Counted from the stretch's first letter, positions 45,710 to 54,979 are shown. The stretch: 64,000 bases of DNA from Roseiarcus sp963748545 (GCA_963748545.1 CAVVJO010000035.1:248001-312000), one strand, 5' to 3'. Translations and numbers: made by a program. Notes: generated by a model not told the origin, from the sequence alone.

Positions 45710-47452
45710 TCATTCCTCGAACCTCTCGCTCGTTCCCGCCGCGCCCCTGGGGGCAATCCGCAGATCCGGCGTCTGCGCCGGCAGGCCGGGATCGCGGAAG
45801 CGATTGACGATCGGGTAGCGCCGGTCGCGGCCAAAGTTCTTCGGGCCGACCTTGACCCCCGGCGCCGACTGGCGGCGCTTGTATTCGGCGAGATAGAGAA
45901 GCTTCTCGATTCGGCGCACCGTGTCCGGATCGTAGCCTTCGGCGACGATGTCGGCGATCCGCATCTCCTTCTCGACCAGCCCGTGCAAAATGCCGTCCAG
46001 CACCGGATAGGGCGGCAGCGAATCCTCGTCCTTCTGGTTCTCGCGCAATTCCGCGCTCGGCGGCTTTTCGAGGATATTCTCGGGGATCACCTCGCCGTCG
46101 GGCCCAAGCGCGCCGACCGGCTTCCAGCGGTTGCGCAGCGCCGAAAGGCGGAACACCTCCATCTTGTAGAGGTCCTTGATCGGATTGAAGCCGCCGTTCA
46201 TGTCGCCGTAGAGCGTGGCGTAGCCGACCGACATTTCCGACTTGTTGCCGGTCGTGACCACCATGGCGCCCGACTTGTTGGAGATCGCCATCAGGATCAC
46301 GCCGCGGGCGCGGCTCTGGATGTTCTCCTCAGTGATGTCGCGAGCGCGGCCCTCGAACATCTTCGCCAGCGCATGCTCGACCCCTTCGACCGGCTCGGCG
46401 ATCGGAACGATATCGTAGCGGACGCCAAGCGCCTCGGCGCAGTGGGCGGCGTCGGAGAGCGACTCGTTGGAAGTGAAGCGATAGGGCAGCATGACGGCGT
46501 GGACTCGTTGCGGCCCAAGCGCGTCGACCGCCATCGCTGCGCAGAGCGCCGAATTGACGCCGCCCGAAAGACCGAGCACGACCCCGGGAAAGCGGTTGTT
46601 CTCGACATAATCGCGCAGGCCCATGACGCAGGCGGCGTAGTCCGCCTCGTCGCCCTCCTCGACGACCTCCTTCGGCCCCTCGACGCAGGTCCAGCCCTTG
46701 GCGCCCCGCTCCCACACGGTGCGCGCGACCATCGGGCGGAATGCGGGAAGCTGGACGGCGAGACTGCGGTCGGCGTTCAGAGCGAACGACGCGCCCTCGA
46801 ACACGACCTCGTCCTGTCCGCCGACCATGTTGAGATAGAGGAGCGGCAGGCCGCTCTCGACCACGCGGTGGACCGCGACGTTGTGCCGGATCGCGAGCTT
46901 GTCCCGCTCATACGGCGACGCATTCGGGACGAGGAGGATTTCGCCGCCCGTCTCGAGGATGCACTCGACCGGGTCGGGGCCCCAGATGTCCTCGCAGATG
47001 GGAACGCCGATGCGGACGCCGCGGAACACAATCGGTCCTGGCGACGGCCCGGGCGCGAACACCCGCTTCTCGTCGAACACGCCGTAATTCGGCAGGTCGA
47101 CCTTGAACCGCACCGCCTCGATCCGTCCGCCGTCGAGGAGCGCGATGGCGTTGTGAAGCTTGCCCTTCTCGACCCACGGCAGGCCGACCAGCACCGCGGG
47201 GCCGCCGTCCCCCGTCTCGCGGGCGAGGTCCTCGCAAGCCGCGCGGCACGCCTCCTGAAAGGCCGGCTTCAGCACCAGATCCTCGGGCGGGTAGCCCGCG
47301 AGAAAGAGTTCGGGCGTCATGACGATGTCCGCCCCGAACGCCGCGGCCTCGGCGCGCGCGCGTCTCAGCCGTTCCGCATTGGCGGCAATGTCGCCGACGA
47401 TGGCGGGAAGCTGCGCGAGCGCGATGACGAGGCGGTTTGCGGGTGCGGGCAT
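45710..47452 (-). CDS. nadE: Glutamine-dependent NAD+ synthetase
   Basis: 580 residues, two domains. The N-terminal nitrilase/glutaminase domain carries Glu in TPELFLAGY, Lys in FDEKRVFA and Cys in VPICEDIWG. The C-terminal synthetase domain carries the PP-loop GLSGGVNSALCAAMAVDALG and TGNKSEMSVGYATLYGDMNGG. It makes NAD+ from deamido-NAD+, ATP and glutamine. The PP-loop has Asn300 (codon 46553-46555) where SGGxDS normally has Asp. The start at 47452 gives the usual MPAPANRLVIALAQLPAIVGD. Confidence 0.95.
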   Translation of the reverse strand: MPAPANRLVIALAQLPAIVGDIAANAERLRRARAEAAAFGADIVMTPELFLAGYPPEDLVLKPAFQEACRAACEDLARETGDGGPAVLVGLPWVEKGKLHNAIALLDGGRIEAVRFKVDLPNYGVFDEKRVFAPGPSPGPIVFRGVRIGVPICEDIWGPDPVECILETGGEILLVPNASPYERDKLAIRHNVAVHRVVESGLPLLYLNMVGGQDEVVFEGASFALNADRSLAVQLPAFRPMVARTVWERGAKGWTCVEGPKEVVEEGDEADYAACVMGLRDYVENNRFPGVVLGLSGGVNSALCAAMAVDALGPQRVHAVMLPYRFTSNESLSDAAHCAEALGVRYDIVPIAEPVEGVEHALAKMFEGRARDITEENIQSRARGVILMAISNKSGAMVVTTGNKSEMSVGYATLYGDMNGGFNPIKDLYKMEVFRLSALRNRWKPVGALGPDGEVIPENILEKPPSAELRENQKDEDSLPPYPVLDGILHGLVEKEMRIADIVAEGYDPDTVRRIEKLLYLAEYKRRQSAPGVKVGPKNFGRDRRYPIVNRFRDPGLPAQTPDLRIAPRGAAGTSERFEE

Positions 47453-47519
47453 GGGTCGACTTTGCCCGAGGCGAGGGGATGAGGCAATTGAGCCGTCGAT
47501 CGCGCGAGGCTTCTGAGGT

Positions 47520-47810
47520 CTATACGCCCTCAACGAGCACGAGCCGCGCCGAACTGCATTCGTCGCGGATCGCCTTCAGATCGCGATAGACAGGCCCGTT
47601 ATAGAAATCCCGCGCGGCCTGAGGGCTCGAAAACTCAAGCAGCACAATGCGGCGCGGCGACCAGTCGCCCTCTAGGACTTCATGCGCGCCGCCGCGCGCG
47701 AGATATCTGGCGCCTGCGGCCTGGAGGGCCGGCTTCACGGCGCGCATGAAATCCTGATAGCGGGCGTTGTCAGTGACCTCGACATCGAAGATCAGATAGC
47801 CTGCGGCCAT
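47520..47810 (-). CDS. DUF1330 domain protein
   Basis: 96-residue ferredoxin-like fold protein: MAAGYLIFDVEVTDNARYQDFMRAVKPAL, then GARYLARGGAHEVLEGDW and IVLLEFSSPQAARDFYNGPVYRDLKAIRD. This is the full DUF1330 pattern (dimeric alpha/beta barrel). The function is unknown. It lies 56 bases after fabI on the same strand. Confidence 0.9.
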   Translation of the reverse strand: MAAGYLIFDVEVTDNARYQDFMRAVKPALQAAGARYLARGGAHEVLEGDWSPRRIVLLEFSSPQAARDFYNGPVYRDLKAIRDECSSARLVLVEGV

Positions 47811-47866
47811 GGTCGCCTCCGTCCGCGATCGCGCGCCAGACCGACTACGAAGCTCGTGAGGAAAGC

Positions 47867-48706
47867 CTACCCCTCCTTCACCACCGAAATATCCGGCGCG
47901 GCCGGGTTCTTCATGCCGACGACGTGGTAGCCTGCGTCGACATGCAAGATCTCGCCGGTCACGCCGCGCGACATCGGCGAAAGCAGATAGACCGCGGTGT
48001 CGCCGACCTCTTCGATGGTCACCGTGCGGCGCAAGGGCGCGTTGTACTCGTTCCACTTGAGGATGTAGCGGAAGTCGCCGATGCCCGAGGCGGCCAACGT
48101 CTTGATCGGCCCGGCGGAAATCGCGTTGACGCGGATCGCCTTCTCGCCGAGATCGGCCGCCAGATAGCGGACGCTCGCCTCCAGCGCCGCCTTGGCGACG
48201 CCCATCACGTTATAGTGGGGCATCCATTTTTCGGCGCCGTAATAGGTTAGCGTCAGCATCGAGCCGCCGTTCGGCATCAGCTTCTCCGCCCGCTGCGCGA
48301 TCGCGGTGAACGAGTAACAGGAGATCGCCAGCGACTTGGTGAAATTGTCCTCGGTCGTCTCGATGTAGCGGCCAGTCAGCTGGTCCTTGTCGGAGAAGGC
48401 GATGCAGTGGACGACGAAATCGATCGAGCCCCAGGTCTTTTCCGCTTGCGCAAACACCGCGTCGATCGTCGCTCCATCGGTGACGTCGCAATGGCCGAGC
48501 ACTTCCGCGCCGAGTTCCTGGGCGAGCGGGCGGACGCGTTTCTCCAGCGCCTCGCCCTGGAAGGTGAACGCCAACTCGGCCCCGGCAGCGCGGGCGGCCC
48601 GGGCGATCCCCCACGCGATGGAACGGGTGTTGGCGACGCCAAGAACGACGCCGCGTTTTCCGCTGAGGACGCCCGAAGTCGCGGCGACCGGATTTGTTGG
48701 CTCCAT
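47867..48706 (-). CDS. fabI: Enoyl-[acyl-carrier-protein] reductase (NADH), FabI
   Basis: 279-residue SDR enzyme doing the last reduction of fatty-acid elongation. GKRGVVLGVANTRSIAWGIARA is the FabI cofactor loop; the catalytic Tyr and Lys lie in TYYGAEKWMPHYNVMGVAKAAL; RVNAISAGPIKTLAASGI and HVDAGYHVVGM close the fold. The start at 48706 follows GCGAGGG. It lies near the DnaJ-like gene and pdxH. Confidence 0.95.
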   Translation of the reverse strand: MEPTNPVAATSGVLSGKRGVVLGVANTRSIAWGIARAARAAGAELAFTFQGEALEKRVRPLAQELGAEVLGHCDVTDGATIDAVFAQAEKTWGSIDFVVHCIAFSDKDQLTGRYIETTEDNFTKSLAISCYSFTAIAQRAEKLMPNGGSMLTLTYYGAEKWMPHYNVMGVAKAALEASVRYLAADLGEKAIRVNAISAGPIKTLAASGIGDFRYILKWNEYNAPLRRTVTIEEVGDTAVYLLSPMSRGVTGEILHVDAGYHVVGMKNPAAPDISVVKEG

Positions 48707-48892
48707 CAAACCCTCGCTAAAGCTCCGCATCGGGGCTACGAATGATTCGCATCCCTTACCGTCGCCGGGCGCGCAAGGGAAGGCGACGCCGGGGCTTCCT
48801 CCGTCACAAAATGTGTGGAAACGCTCACATCTGCGGCCAAAGCGGGAACGCCGTGGCGCCCGACTTGCCCGGCAAACCCCGCTCGCGAACGC

Positions 48893-49838
48893 TCACGCCG
48901 AGCGGGGATCGTAGGGCTTGCGGTCGCGCCATTTCCGCATGAGCTCGGCGAGTTCCGGGTCCTCGCCGTTCGGCAGCGCGATCCGGACGGTCGCCAAAAG
49001 ATCGCCCACGGCCGCATCGCCGGAACCCGGCAGACCTTTGCCCCGCAGCCGCATCACCCGGCCGCCGCTCGTGCCCGGCGCGATCGACATCTCGAGTTCG
49101 CCGCTGAGCGTCGGCACGCGCACCTTGCCGCCGAGGACGGCGTCGTAGAGGGTGATCGGAAGATCGAGCCTGAGGTCGCGCCCCTCCGGCTTGAAGATCG
49201 GATGAGGGGCATAGCGAATCGTGACGATGACGTCGCCCGCAGCACCGCCGCGCGCGCCAGGATGCCCTTGCCCCCGCAGCCGGATCGATTTCCCCTCCTC
49301 GATCCCGGCGGGCACGCTGACGTCAAGCGTCCGCCCTGTCGGAAGCGCGACCCGAATCGAGCCGCCGCTGGCGATCGTGGTCAGCGGAACGGCCACGCTG
49401 ACCCCGACGTCCTCGCCCTTTGTCGCCTGCTGCGGGCGGGCTCGGCCACGCCGTCCCGCGCCGCCGAACAGCTCGGCGAGAATGTCCTGGTCGATGCCGG
49501 CCGACGCGCCGCCCGTCCCGAAATCGAAACCGAAACCGCGAAAATCCCCTGCCCCGGCGCCTGCGCCCGGTTGGCGCCCGAATTCCGCCAAAGCCGTCGA
49601 ACTGCGGCGCGCGCGGCTTGCCGTCCGCGTCGATCTCGCCTCGATCGAATGCGCCCCGCTTCTTCTCGTCGCCCAGAATCTCGTAAGCCGAGCCCACCTC
49701 GGAAAACCGCTCCTTGGCGCGCGGCTCCTTGCTCTGGTCCGGGTGATATTTCTTGGCGAGCTTTCGGAACGCGGACTTGATGTCCGCAGCGCTCGCCGTC
49801 TTCGGCACCCCCAGAACGTCATAAGGATTACGCATCAT
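48893..49838 (-). CDS. DnaJ/CbpA-type co-chaperone (frameshifted)
   Basis: Predicted 314 residues. J-domain MRNPYDVLGVPKTASAADIKSAFRKLAKKYHPDQ with the HPD motif, then a Gly/Phe region (FRGFGFDFGTGG), then a C-terminal substrate domain (VSVAVPLTTIASGGSIRVALPTGRTLDVSVPAG, GDVIVTIRYAPHP). No zinc-finger Cys repeats are present, so it is type B (CbpA-like). The frame breaks near 49581-49583: QFDGFGG then FGRQPGAGAGAG one frame over; one A fewer restores it. It stimulates DnaK. Confidence 0.9.
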
Positions 49839-50058
49839 GAGCCCATTCTATCGCGCCGCCTTTACGAAGCGCGGTCGCCGATGTCTCCCGGACTTATCTG
49901 GCGCCTGACCGGCCAGCCTGCAAGTCTGGAAGCCGCGTGCGACAATCGGCAATGCTTCGTCAAGCCTCCTTGAGCTCCACGCGGTTGTCGATCCCGGAAG
50001 AGGGGATTAAGACGCAGTCCTCAAGGATTTGTTCCCTTATACGAGGAGCGGCAGAGCT

Positions 50059-50673
50059 GTGGACCATGGTTTTCCGGACGACTTTACCGACGCCGAAGAC
50101 CCGTTCGCGCTGTTCGATCTCTGGCTGAAGGACGCTTCGGCCAGCGAAATCAATGATCCCGAGGCCATGACTCTGGCGAGCGTCGACGAGGCCGGCTTCC
50201 CGGATGCGCGGATGGTGCTGTGCAAGGGCGCGGATGCGCGCGGCCTCGCGTTTTACGGCAATGTCGAGAGCGCCAAGGGTCGCGAGCTGACCGCGCAACC
50301 GAAAGCGGCGGCGCTGTTCCACTGGAAGTCGCTTCGGCGGCAAGCGCGGTTTCGTGGACCGGTGAGTCCGCTCTCGGACGCCGAGAACGACGCCTACTTC
50401 GCCTCCCGGCCGCGCCGGAGCCAAATCGGCGCCTGGGCGAGCCAGCAGTCGCGTCCGCTGGATTCGCGCGCCACCCTCGAGGCGGCGGTCGCCGCATACG
50501 AAAAACGGTTCGGCGAAAGCGAGGTCCCACGCCCGGCGTATTGGCGCGGCTGGCGGCTGGCGCCGCTTCAAATCGAGTTCTGGCATGACGGCGCGTTCCG
50601 CCTGCATGACCGGATCCTGTTCAGCCGCGCCGACCTCGACGCGCCCTGGGAGAGGCGCCGCCTCTTTCCCTGA
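50059..50673 (+). CDS. pdxH: Pyridoxamine/pyridoxine 5'-phosphate oxidase
   Basis: About 204 residues. FMN-dependent oxidase making PLP. Features: DPFALFDLWLKDASASEINDPEAMTLASVD, ARMVLCKGADARGLAFYGNVESAKGREL, AALFHWKSLRRQARFRGPV, SRPRRSQIGAWASQQSRPL, and the C-terminal FWHDGAFRLHDR with RRLFP. The GTG at 50059 is preferred; TTG at 50029 would add ten residues. GAGGAG lies about twelve bases upstream. Eight bases before tam. Confidence 0.95.
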   Translation: MDHGFPDDFTDAEDPFALFDLWLKDASASEINDPEAMTLASVDEAGFPDARMVLCKGADARGLAFYGNVESAKGRELTAQPKAAALFHWKSLRRQARFRGPVSPLSDAENDAYFASRPRRSQIGAWASQQSRPLDSRATLEAAVAAYEKRFGESEVPRPAYWRGWRLAPLQIEFWHDGAFRLHDRILFSRADLDAPWERRRLFP

Positions 50674-50681
50674 GGACGAGC

Positions 50682-51446
50682 ATGACCTGGTCCGCCGCCC
50701 AGTACGTCAAGTTCGAGGAGGAGCGCACCCGCCCGGTGTGGGACCTCGTCGCCCGCTTGCCCACGTCCGACGTGCGCCGCGCCGCCGACATCGGGTGCGG
50801 CCCCGGCAATTCGACCGAGGTTCTGCGCGCCCGCTATCCCGAGGCCGAGATTGTCGGAATCGACAGCTCCCCCGACATGATCGCGGCGGCGCGAAAGCGC
50901 CTGCCGGATATCGCCTTCGAGGTTGACGACATCGTCGGCTGGGACGGCGCGAATTTCGACGTGATCCTCGCCAATGCGGTCATCCAGTGGATTCCCGATC
51001 ACGAGACGCTGCTGCCGGCGTTGATCGCTGGGCTCGCCCCTGGCGGCGCGCTGGCCGTGCAGGCCCCCGACAATCTCGACGAACCCTCGCATCGTCTGAT
51101 GCGCGAGGTCGCGGCCGACGGGCCATGGGCTGCGAAACTCGCAGACGCCGCAAACGCGCGCGCGCCGCGCCGCAGCGTGGACTGGTACTTCCGGCTCCTT
51201 CGCCGCTGCGCCTCGCGCGTGGACATCTGGCGGACGACTTATTTTCACCCGCTCGCGGGCGCGCACGCCATTGTCGAATGGGTGAAAGGGACCGGCCTCC
51301 GGCCCTTCCTCGACCCGCTCGATCCGACCGAGCGCGAGGCCTATCTCGCAGCTTACGAAGCCGAGATCGCGCGAACCTATCCAGCCGAAAGCGACGGCGT
51401 CGTCCTGCTGCCGTTTCCAAGGCTATTCTTCGTCGCGACCCGATAA
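50682..51446 (+). CDS. tam: Trans-aconitate 2-methyltransferase
   Basis: 254-residue SAM-dependent methyltransferase. MTWSAAQYVKFEEERTRPVWDLVARLP opens the family, AADIGCGPGNSTEVL is the SAM-binding motif, VILANAVIQWIPDHETLLPAL is the post-motif region, and WRTTYFHPLAGAHAIVEWVKGTGLRPFLDPL confirms Tam. It detoxifies trans-aconitate, an inhibitor of aconitase. Probably cotranscribed with pdxH. Confidence 0.93.
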   Translation: MTWSAAQYVKFEEERTRPVWDLVARLPTSDVRRAADIGCGPGNSTEVLRARYPEAEIVGIDSSPDMIAAARKRLPDIAFEVDDIVGWDGANFDVILANAVIQWIPDHETLLPALIAGLAPGGALAVQAPDNLDEPSHRLMREVAADGPWAAKLADAANARAPRRSVDWYFRLLRRCASRVDIWRTTYFHPLAGAHAIVEWVKGTGLRPFLDPLDPTEREAYLAAYEAEIARTYPAESDGVVLLPFPRLFFVATR

Positions 51447-51907
51447 GACCCGCGAGGCGCCGCCCGGGAAGCGGATTGAGGACCTCGCGAACGGGAAACG
51501 GACGTCAGCTCCGCCCACTCGAACCGGGCAGCACGCGCATGAAAAAGGGGCCGCGACCAGCACGGCCCCTCTCCCCCTCTTCGCCTACCACCACTTAGGC
51601 GTGAACAGACTAACACGTTGAGATCGCGCAAAAAACCAACCGCCAAGTTGCAATGCAAGATTATTGCAGCTTCTTCGGAAACGCCGAGCCCGGATCAGCC
51701 AACCGGCAGCGCTGGGCGCGGTTCGCGGCGTCGCAGAATCGGCGCCCTCGCCGGCCGCGGCCGCCGCGCTAGGCGCCGTCGATCAAATATCGAGCCAGGA
51801 AATGGAACGGGGGCGGCTCCGATCCCATTGATAGGGATTGGAGACGCGGAGGACGCGGCGGCGGATTGTCCGCGTCGCTTCCGTGACCGTCTCGAGAGGA
51901 ATGGGCC
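51447..51907. other. Intergenic region with hairpins, between tam and an oxidoreductase gene
   Basis: About 460 bases with no protein gene. It contains the hairpin pair at 51542-51601, annotated as a candidate small RNA. The remainder shows nothing I can support. Confidence 0.5.
51542..51622 (-). ncRNA. Candidate small RNA with terminator hairpin
   Basis: Read on the minus strand: a six-base stem CGCCTA/TAGGCG with loop AGTGGTGG (51582-51601), a purine-rich GAAGAGGGGGAGA linker, then a seven-base stem GGGGCCG/CGGCCCC (51547-51569) followed by five T (51546-51542). This is the layout of a small RNA ending in an intrinsic terminator. The 5' end near 51622 is a guess from a weak TTGGCG-N17-TCTCAA promoter-like pair. 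No minus-strand gene precedes the terminator within 2 kb. Confidence 0.4.
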
Positions 51908-52852
51908 ATGCAGATCGCCTCGTCGATGAAGGTTGTTCGCATTGAGGCGTTCGGCGGCCCCGAAGTTCTGATTGAAGAGACCGTGGAGGTTCCCACGCCG
52001 GGCGCCGGGGAGGTGCTGGTCAAATCTCACGCGGCGGGGGTCAATCCGGTCGATTACAAGATTCGCGCCGGGCTCTATCCGGCGGTGAGGCAGAGTGAAC
52101 TCCCCTACGTGCCTGGCCGCGATGTTTCGGGAGTCGTTGTCCAGCGCGGTCCTGGGACCAGGCGGTTCGCCGACGGCGACGCGGTCATCGCGATGCCGGG
52201 GATCGAGCGCGGCGGCTACGCCGAATATGTCGTGCTGAGGGAGGACGAAGCCGCGCCGAAGCCGAACGCGCTGGACGCCGTCGCGGCCGGCGCGAGGCCG
52301 CTTGCGGCGCTGACGGCGTGGCAGGGCCTGTTTCGCCATTGCGGCCTCGGCCGGGGCCAGACCGTCCTCATTCACGGCGGATCGGGAGGGGTCGGTCACT
52401 TCGCCGTGCAGTTCGCCAAGGCCAAGGGCGCCTATGTGGCGACCACCGTTTCTGGCCGGCACGCCGCCTTCGCGCGCCAGCTCGGAGCCGATCAGGTCAT
52501 CGACTACGAGACCCAGAGTTTTGAAGACGAGGTCGCAAACATCGACGTGGTGCTGGACCTGATTGGCGGCGAAACGCAGGCGCGTTCGTGGTCCGTGCTG
52601 AAACGCGGCGGCGTGCTGGTCTCGACGCTGGCCCAGCCGTCGCAAGAGAGGGCGGCGGAGCGAGGCGTGAAGGCCCTGCGTTACACCGTCGAGGAAAGCG
52701 GGTCCGATCTGGGCGAGATCGGCGACCTGATCGACGCCGGAATGGTGAAGCCCGCGATCGCGAGGACCTTCCCGCTGGCGGAAGCCGCCGCCGCGCAGCA
52801 ATTCCTCGAGAAAGAGCATCCGGCGGGGAAAGTCGTTTTGATCGTGAGCTGA
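51908..52852 (+). CDS. Zinc-free MDR NADP-dependent oxidoreductase
   Basis: 314 residues. The GroES-like part has MKVVRIEAFGGPEVLIEETVEVPTPGAGEVLVK and AGVNPVDYKIRAG; the nucleotide loop is VLIHGGSGGVGHFAVQFAKAKGA near residue 155. No zinc ligands are seen, so it is a quinone-reductase-type enzyme; the substrate is unknown. GAGAGG precedes the ATG at 51908. It lies 23 bases before the DUF6582-like gene. Confidence 0.9.
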   Translation: MQIASSMKVVRIEAFGGPEVLIEETVEVPTPGAGEVLVKSHAAGVNPVDYKIRAGLYPAVRQSELPYVPGRDVSGVVVQRGPGTRRFADGDAVIAMPGIERGGYAEYVVLREDEAAPKPNALDAVAAGARPLAALTAWQGLFRHCGLGRGQTVLIHGGSGGVGHFAVQFAKAKGAYVATTVSGRHAAFARQLGADQVIDYETQSFEDEVANIDVVLDLIGGETQARSWSVLKRGGVLVSTLAQPSQERAAERGVKALRYTVEESGSDLGEIGDLIDAGMVKPAIARTFPLAEAAAAQQFLEKEHPAGKVVLIVS

Positions 52853-52875
52853 CTCAACCGAGGAGGGAGACGCCC

Positions 52876-53218
52876 ATGCCGTCCACCTGGAAGCCGCACG
52901 AAAAGCACGGCGAACTGACCGCCAAGAGCGATCTGCCCGACAGCGTCTTTGCCTTTCCGAAGCAGCGAAAGGAGCCGATGACGGACGCCAGCCACGTCCG
53001 CAACGCCATCGCCCGTTTCGATCAGACCACCGGCGTCGAGGACTTCGGACCGCGATCTGGCCTTCGCCAATATCAAGGCGGCGGCCAAGCATTACGGCGT
53101 CGCCATGAGCGAGACGGATTGGCGGGAGCTCGGGAAGGCGCCTCGCACGGGTCGCACGGCCGCCGATCGCAGGAAATCGGCGCGGAAGGCGGCGACGACG
53201 CGCAAGACCAACGCCTAG
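52876..53218 (+). CDS. Small DUF6582-like protein (frameshifted)
   Basis: Predicted 113 residues: MPSTWKPHEKHGELTAKSDLPDSVFAFPKQRKEPMTD, ASHVRNAIARFDQTTGVEDF, then one frame over DRDLAFANIKAAAKHYGVAMSETDWRELGK and a Lys/Arg/Thr-rich tail. The break is at 53047-53048 (GG for G). The tail looks nucleic-acid-binding. I recall this pattern as DUF6582, function unknown, with moderate certainty. A perfect AGGAGGGAG site precedes the ATG. Confidence 0.7.
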
Positions 53219-53304
53219 AACGCGCGAGGGCGCGCCGCACGCTCTTGGGGAGCGCGCGCGATTAGGCTCCATCGGCCGCCCGTCCGCTCCGGCGGTTCAG
53301 TAAC

Positions 53305-53334
53305 GATCCAAGTCTAGAAGGATCCAAGTCTAGA
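53305..53334. repeat. Tandem 14-bp direct repeat
   Basis: GATCCAAGTCTAGA occurs at 53305-53318 and again, identically, at 53321-53334, with AG between. It lies in a gene-free, less GC-rich patch before a small hypothetical gene. Confidence 0.75.
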
Positions 53335-53350
53335 TTGACGCCTCAAGCAG

Positions 53351-53390
53351 AATTGGGGTGTGTGCAGTGCACTACGTAGTCTCCCCAATT
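53351..53390. repeat. Inverted repeat with nested palindrome
   Basis: AATTGGGG at 53351-53358 pairs with CCCCAATT at 53383-53390. The 24-base loop contains the perfect ten-base palindrome ACTACGTAGT (53371-53380) and a GTGCAGTGCAC-like element. It could fold as a branched hairpin or mark the ends of a small decayed element; neither is proven. The whole stretch 53219-53538 has no protein gene. Confidence 0.6.
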
Positions 53391-53538
53391 CAGAAGCGCG
53401 AACATTCGCTTTAGAAGAGCAGCACCCACACATTCTCGGTATGCTAGATATCCGATAGTGTTATGGTCAACTTCGTTGGTCAACTGGGAGAAAAGTCCGG
53501 CTGGATTTTGAAATCGGCTGGATCAAGGAGCGTTTATC

Positions 53539-53769
53539 GTGAATATCTATGATTTCGAAGTGATCAAAGGCGAGGAGGTCGTGGCCGCCGAACGTTCCGT
53601 TCCGCTCTATAGCGCCAAGGCGGCATGGCCAAGGGTCGTCAGCCTCGCAAAAAGCCTGGGCCTCACGGGGTGCCGGATCCGCGTGAAGGAGCAAGGGCAG
53701 ACGATCATCCTGATCGGCGCCGCGGCCGCTTTGCAGCATCCTCACGGCGACTTCTACGACGCAAACTGA
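53539..53769 (+). CDS. Small hypothetical protein
   Basis: 76 residues: MNIYDFEVIKGEEVVAAERSVPLYSAKAAWPRVVSLAKSLGLTG, then CRIRVKEQGQTIILIGAAAAL. A strand-helix-strand-strand layout is plausible. The start is GTG 53539 with GGAGCG about ten bases upstream. I do not recognise a named family. It stands alone after a repeat-rich stretch. Confidence 0.6.
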   Translation: MNIYDFEVIKGEEVVAAERSVPLYSAKAAWPRVVSLAKSLGLTGCRIRVKEQGQTIILIGAAAALQHPHGDFYDAN

Positions 53770-53917
53770 GTTTCTGCTGTCCGAACCGACGTCGGCGCTT
53801 GGCGAAGCCAAGCGCGATTTTCAGAGGCGTCGATTCGGAATTCCCCTCACTCAAGATTTCATAACGGGAGCAGCCGGAGTTGCGTGCGAATTCGCTGAGC
53901 CGGCGAAGGGTAAAAGC

Positions 53918-53992
<75 letters not shown>

Positions 53993-54079
53993 TTTCTTAG
54001 CGCCTGAAGGCGCGTCAAAGAGCGACGGGCTTTTGCCACAGGCGCCGTCGCATGGCAAGCCAAAGGGCGTTCGGCAAAA

Positions 54080-54979
54080 CTATTCGCTGTCCATCCCTTC
54101 GATCGAGCGACGGTGTTTCGCCATCTCCGCCCCGGCGAAGTCCATAAACGCCCGAACCCGCGCCGAGCGGCGGAGATCGGAGTGCGTGAGGATCCACAGG
54201 CCCAGGTCCCATTCCTCGAGGATCGGGCCTAGTCGCGTCACGCTCGGGTTCGGCTCGCCGAGAAAGCAGGGCAACGGGCAGACGCCGAAGCCGTGCGCGG
54301 CCATTTCGAGCAGGGAATGAACCGAGTTGACGCGCGCGCCAAGGCGCTCAGGCTGGACGTTCGCTTCGATCCAGCGGTGCGCCAAGGACGGCCCGAAACC
54401 GTCGGCGAATCCGGCGAAGGGCAGCGTGTCGATGGCGCTGGGCCCGGTCCGGTCGGCGAGGTCGGGGCGGCAGTAGAGGCCCCAGCGCACCGCGCAGATG
54501 CGCCGCCCGACCAGCGTTTCCGGGGGGTCGTTGGTCACCCGGATCGCGACGTCCGCATCGCGCCGCGACAGGTTGAGCTCCTGCTCCGACAGGATCAGGT
54601 CGATCACGACGCCCGGGTTCTGGATCTGAAACTGCGACAGGATCGAGGGCAGGAAGCGCTGCCCGATCGCCTCCACGGTCGTCACCGTGAGCCGGCCGGT
54701 CGGCTTGGCGTCGCGGCCCGCGACCCGGCGCTCGAAATCCATGACCAGATCCGAGATCCGGTGGGCGAGCGCGATCATCTCTTCCCCCGCGGCGGTCGGA
54801 TGGTAGCCGGAGCGCGAGCGCTCGAACAGCGGCGCCCCCACCACCTGCTCGAGCGCGCCGAGGCGGCGAAACACGGTCGAGTGATTGAGTCCGAGGACCG
54901 CCGCCGCGCCGGCCAGCGAGCGCGTATCGGCGATCGCTTTGACGAGCCGGAACTCGTCCCAATTCAAAGCTGCGTCCAT
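54080..54979 (-). CDS. LysR-family transcriptional regulator
   Basis: 299 residues. HTH at residues 5-65 (NWDEFRLVKAIADTRSLAGAAAVLGLNHSTVFRRLGALEQVVGAPLFER). The effector domain starts with GRLTVTTVEAIGQRFLPSIL and includes DVAIRVTNDPPETLVGRRI. The H-S-T-V-F-R-R HTH variant is common in one LysR branch of Rhizobiales. It stands alone; its target is unknown. The upstream side faces the tsaC/sua5-type gene. Confidence 0.92.
   Translation of the reverse strand: MDAALNWDEFRLVKAIADTRSLAGAAAVLGLNHSTVFRRLGALEQVVGAPLFERSRSGYHPTAAGEEMIALAHRISDLVMDFERRVAGRDAKPTGRLTVTTVEAIGQRFLPSILSQFQIQNPGVVIDLILSEQELNLSRRDADVAIRVTNDPPETLVGRRICAVRWGLYCRPDLADRTGPSAIDTLPFAGFADGFGPSLAHRWIEANVQPERLGARVNSVHSLLEMAAHGFGVCPLPCFLGEPNPSVTRLGPILEEWDLGLWILTHSDLRRSARVRAFMDFAGAEMAKHRRSIEGMDSE

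Noticed and set aside
45983..47482. Plus-strand open frame of 499 codons antisense to nadE
   Set aside because: Shadow of the NAD+ synthetase gene; composition and lack of any motif match antisense reading.
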